NCBI GenBank assembly: GCA_002394465.1
Contig: DGTU01000144.1
Location: 1-9,179 of the forward strand
Direction: 5' to 3'
DNA from: Treponema sp. UBA4328
GTDB lineage: Bacteria; Spirochaetota; Spirochaetia; Treponematales; Treponemataceae
Length of the DNA stretch: 9,179 nucleotides
The notes below the pieces were generated by a model. It worked only from the letters and a program-made list of their open reading frames with translations. It was not told the DNA's origin and did not search any database. Made by a program: the position numbers and the translations under genes. Shown here piece by piece: positions 7,123-9,179 of this stretch. Each line of letters begins with the position of its first letter. The stretch's first letter is position 1.

Positions 7123-8214
7123 ATGGCAATTGATTACAAAGATTCAGGTGTTGATGTTGAAGAAGGTTACAACGCTGTAAACGAATACAAGGTTCATGCA
7201 AAGCGTACCCGCATTCCGGGGCTTTTATCTGACCTTGGAAGTTTTAACGGCATGTTTGAAATCCCAAAGGGACTTCGTCATCCTGTTGCCGTTTCCGGAA
7301 CTGACGGTGTAGGCACCAAGCTTGACATCGCCTTCCAGATGGGAAAATACGACACTGTTGGAATCGACTGTGTTGCCATGAGCGTAAATGACATCCTGTG
7401 TTCAGGCGTTCAGACTTCTTTCTTTCTTGATTATGTTGCCTGCGGCAAGCTTGATGCAAAGGTTGCAGGCCAGCTCGTAAAGGGAGTTGCAGACGGCTGT
7501 GTGGACGCAGGCTGTGCCCTTTTAGGCGGCGAAACTGCCGAAATGCCTGATTTTTATGACATCGGAAAATACGACCTTGCAGGTTTCGGTGTAGGTTTCG
7601 GTGACAAAAAAAAGATGATTACCGGTCAGAAAATCGAAGCAGGAGACGTTTTAATCGGTCTTTCTTCCACAGGCTGCCACTCAAACGGCTACTCCCTGGT
7701 TCGTAAGCTTGTTAAGGATTTTAACGAGGATTTTAACGGAAAACCTATCGGAGAAACTCTTCTTACTCCAACCCGTATTTACGTACGCCCTGTAATGGAC
7801 GTCCTTACAAAGTTCGGAAAATCAGTTCACGGTATGGTTCATATTACAGGCGGCGGTTTCTACGAAAATGTTCCCCGCATGTACGCTAAAGGTGCAAACC
7901 TTGTTTCAGTAATCAAAAAGGACAGCTGGGAAAAGCCTGCAATCTTTGATGAACTTATCCGCCGTGGTGCAGACGCCGAAGGCATGTGGGGCACCTACAA
8001 CATGGGAATCGGTCTTATCCTTGCAGTTAAGGCAAAGGACGCAGACAAAATCATAGCCCGCTTTAATGAAAAGGCAGCTTCTTTTGCAACAGACGTGCAC
8101 AAAAAACTCGGCATTCCGGATATGAAGGCTTACAGAATCGGTTACGTAAAGGCCGCAGACCACGACCTGGGTCCTGAACTCAAGGGCAGCCATGAAGCAA
8201 CCATACTGGAGTAG
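7123..8214 (+). CDS. purM: Phosphoribosylformylglycinamidine cyclo-ligase (AIR synthetase)
   Basis: PurM closes the imidazole ring in purine synthesis: FGAM plus ATP gives AIR, ADP and phosphate, in the cytosol. The 363-residue protein is full length (E. coli PurM has about 345). Family motifs appear in order: YKDSGVD (5-11), the ATP-binding SGTDGVGTKL (58-67), GIDCVAMSVNDIL (80-92), GGETAEMP (135-142), SSTGCHSNGYSLVRK (181-195), HITGGGFYENVPR (240-252) and NMGIG (293-297). GGAG at 7112-7115 is seven bases before the ATG. The gene has its own promoter and a strong terminator at 8323-8357, and no other purine gene is in view, so it is probably transcribed alone. Of its 14 tyrosine codons 12 are TAC, unlike the TAT-rich surface-protein genes, which fits a well-expressed core gene. 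Confidence 0.97.
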   Translation: MAIDYKDSGVDVEEGYNAVNEYKVHAKRTRIPGLLSDLGSFNGMFEIPKGLRHPVAVSGTDGVGTKLDIAFQMGKYDTVGIDCVAMSVNDILCSGVQTSFFLDYVACGKLDAKVAGQLVKGVADGCVDAGCALLGGETAEMPDFYDIGKYDLAGFGVGFGDKKKMITGQKIEAGDVLIGLSSTGCHSNGYSLVRKLVKDFNEDFNGKPIGETLLTPTRIYVRPVMDVLTKFGKSVHGMVHITGGGFYENVPRMYAKGANLVSVIKKDSWEKPAIFDELIRRGADAEGMWGTYNMGIGLILAVKAKDADKIIARFNEKAASFATDVHKKLGIPDMKAYRIGYVKAADHDLGPELKGSHEATILE

Positions 8215-8219
8215 GGGTC

Positions 8220-8273
8220 GTAAAAATTACCTCCTGTAATTTTTACTTAGCGGGTTTTGCAGGACAAAACCCG
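8220..8273. other. Two tandem perfect hairpins with complementary loops after purM
   Basis: Hairpin 1 has 11-base arms, GTAAAAATTAC (8220-8230) and GTAATTTTTAC (8236-8246), around the loop CTCCT. Hairpin 2 has 9-base arms, CGGGTTTTG (8251-8259) and CAAAACCCG (8265-8273), around the loop CAGGA. TCCT in loop 1 can pair with AGGA in loop 2. Neither stem is followed by a proper T tract. They begin six bases after the purM stop, so they lie in the purM 3' untranslated region, upstream of the terminator. A role in message stability or as a protein- or RNA-binding site is possible; the function is unknown. Confidence 0.7.
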
Positions 8274-8296
8274 TAACTGGCTGTTTTTATCACAAT

Positions 8297-8312
8297 GCGG
8301 CATCCGTGCCGC
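8297..8312. repeat. Small GC hairpin
   Basis: GCGGCA (8297-8302) and TGCCGC (8307-8312) form a perfect six-pair stem with loop TCCG. It sits between the tandem hairpins and the terminator, is not followed by a T tract, and is probably part of the intergenic hairpin cluster. Confidence 0.6.
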
Positions 8313-8322
8313 GACATTGAAC

Positions 8323-8357
8323 ACCGGCGGAATCTTTGTTTTCCTCCGGTTTTTTTT
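8323..8357 (+). terminator. Intrinsic terminator of purM
   Basis: ACCGG (8323-8327) pairs with CCGGT (8346-8350) and GGAA (8329-8332) with TTCC (8341-8344), with one C/T mismatch between the two blocks and an eight-base loop. Eight T residues follow (8350-8357). It is the clearest rho-independent terminator in the window and lies about 110 bases after the purM stop. Confidence 0.85.
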
Positions 8358-8361
8358 GCTT

Positions 8362-8450
8362 TTTGGGGGTCTCCCGCGCCTTCCGGCGCGGGCCGGGCTC
8401 TTGCTTCAACTCCTCGCTTCGCTGCGGTGTTTCCGCCACGATCCCTGACC
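8362..8450. repeat. Second GC-rich intergenic hairpin block
   Basis: The perfect eight-pair stem CCCGCGCC/GGCGCGGG (8373-8380 with 8385-8392, loop TTCC) is followed by CTCGCTTCGCTGCGG and the small stem GCGG/CCGC (8424-8427 with 8433-8436). No T tract follows, and I accept no gene here. The stretch from 8215 to 8565 thus holds tandem hairpins, a terminator, this block and a 33-bp repeat. Like the block at 6949-7041 it may be a dispersed intergenic element; the two do not share an obvious sequence. Confidence 0.45.
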
Positions 8451-8456
8451 CGAACC

Positions 8457-8565
8457 TTTGAATTCTGACAATAATCCCTTTAAAATACCTTTGAAAAATG
8501 ACAATTTAAACTCTTAAATACCGCTGAATTCTGACAAAAATTATTTTAATTTACCTTTAAATTTT
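8457..8565. repeat. 33-bp tandem repeat, three units plus a partial fourth
   Basis: Units lie at 8457-8489, 8490-8522 and 8523-8555, each exactly 33 bases. They begin TTTGAATTCTGACAA, TTTGAAAAATGACAA and GCTGAATTCTGACAA, and each ends in TACC after an AT-rich middle. A fourth unit starts at 8556 (TTTAAATTTT, 8 of 10 matching unit 1) and stops where the ATPase remnant begins. The period is 11 codons. Read in the remnant's frame the units give PLNSDNNPFKI, PLKNDNLNS*I and PLNSDKNYFNL. There are no spacers between units, so it is not a CRISPR array. Confidence 0.75.
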
Positions 8566-9179
8566 CGCCGCTATAAAGACAAAGATGGAGCCGATAAGGT
8601 AAACGAAGTTCTCAAACTTCGTGCAGAAGCCTGTCTTAATTCTCTTCCCGCCCAGCTTTCAAAAGAATATAAAAAGTTCCAGTACAGTCTTGTTGATGTA
8701 AAAGGTCATTCCCCTGAAAAAGCAGACGGACTGCAGTATCTTGAAGATGTAGGTCTTGTTATCCGGTCTTACAATACTAAATCACTTGCATTCCCGCTTG
8801 AAGCTGAAAAAAAGGCAGGTGAATTCAAGGTTTTTTATATTGATACAGGACTTTTAATATCTCAGCTTGGTTCTGATGTCCCGGCAAAAATTCTTGACGG
8901 CGATTTAGGTCCTTACAAAGGTGCGGTTGCAGAAAATATGGTAGCATCTGCTTTTTCTAAGGCAGGAAGAGATTTATATTATTTTCGTGATGCAACGGGT
9001 TCTCCGGAACTTGATTTTCTGTTTGAAAAAGACGGCAATACAGTAATTATTGAATGCAAGGCATCAAATAACCGTGCAACAAGTATGAAGTTTGTTCTTG
9101 CAAATTCAAAAAGATTTGGAGTTCATCCGGCTGTAAAAATTGCTGATACAAATGTCGGCACCACAAATGATTTTGATAC
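8566..9179 (+). pseudogene. AAA-family ATPase with DUF4143 domain, N-terminal ATPase half missing (3' end outside window)
   Basis: The open frame encodes the C-terminal part of the AAA_14/DUF4143 ATP-binding protein family. In order it shows YKKFQYSLVDVKGHSPEKA, a QYLEDVGLV segment, FYIDTGLLISQLG, KGAVAENMV, then ELDFLFE and IIECKAS (ending about 9066). The last two resemble the D...ExK core of a degenerate PD-(D/E)xK nuclease fold. Intact relatives carry about 200 more residues with Walker A and B motifs upstream; here these are absent and the frame is closed by TAA at 8515-8517. There is no start codon or ribosome site at the 5' edge; the first in-frame ATG is 8938, deep inside the domain. 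The break lies against the 33-bp repeat. The gene continues past the window, so the C-terminus may be intact. I judge it a decayed remnant; the family's function is unclear. Confidence 0.75.

Noticed and set aside
7110..7133. Seven-codon upstream ORF overlapping the purM start
   Set aside because: It has no convincing ribosome site, and its ATG overlaps the Shine-Dalgarno sequence of purM; most likely chance.
6881..7201. 106-codon open frame on the - strand across the hicB-purM gap
   Set aside because: It overlaps the DUF6273 scar, the GC-rich block, the purM promoter and the purM start, and its product has no recognisable domain.
7053..8276. Shared 10-mer AAACCCGTAA at 7053-7062 and 8267-8276 as flanking direct repeats of a mobile purM segment
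   Set aside because: The match does not extend, purM is a core gene, and there is no integrase or transposase; a 10-base match over this distance can be chance.
8257..8448. Small + strand frame of 63 codons after purM
   Set aside because: It runs through two hairpins, the purM terminator and a GC-rich block, has no ribosome site, and its leucine/arginine-rich product looks like translated intergenic repeat.
8457..8565. CRISPR array
   Set aside because: The 33-bp units are directly adjacent with no spacers, they are imperfect, and no cas gene is nearby.

Overview
The window looks like a piece of a Gram-negative-type, host-associated spirochaete chromosome, most likely a Treponema of the rumen, gut or oral kind. 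This is an inference, not proven here. It rests on lipoprotein signal peptides with a relaxed lipobox, expanded surface-protein families (DUF6273, InlB-type repeats, BspA-like leucine-rich repeats), a fairly AT-rich coding style, and GC-rich hairpin islands between genes. All genes I can support lie on the + strand.

Left part (1-6246), surface proteins. A DUF6273 protein truncated at its 5' end by the window edge is followed after 13 bases by a second DUF6273 lipoprotein. A near-consensus sigma-70 promoter then precedes a 969-residue BspA-like LRR lipoprotein. All three appear to be exported, and the two with visible N-termini are lipid-anchored. I infer a locus for surface or periplasmic display, probably adhesion or ligand binding. 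No enzymatic role is visible.

Middle part (6247-7122). A hicAB toxin-antitoxin pair has overlapping genes and an AT-rich inverted repeat on its promoter. Immediately after the hicB stop codon lies a 48-base scar: the last codons of a DUF6273 gene, nearly identical to the end of the intact gene at 3234-3272. A GC-rich, hairpin-rich block of about 90 bases follows, then a good purM promoter and a short GC hairpin with a T tract in the purM leader.

Right part (7123-9179). purM is a complete housekeeping purine-synthesis gene with a different codon preference (12 of 14 tyrosine codons are TAC). It is followed by two tandem perfect hairpins with complementary loops, a strong intrinsic terminator, a second GC-rich hairpin block, about three copies of a 33-bp tandem repeat, and the C-terminal part of an AAA/DUF4143 ATPase that has lost its ATPase domain and runs off the window.

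Overall this is one housekeeping gene in an accessory neighbourhood with several signs of rearrangement. The best leads are the DUF6273 scar behind hicB, the 33-bp repeat joined to the broken ATPase gene, and the paired hairpins after purM. I see no convincing entirely new multi-gene system.
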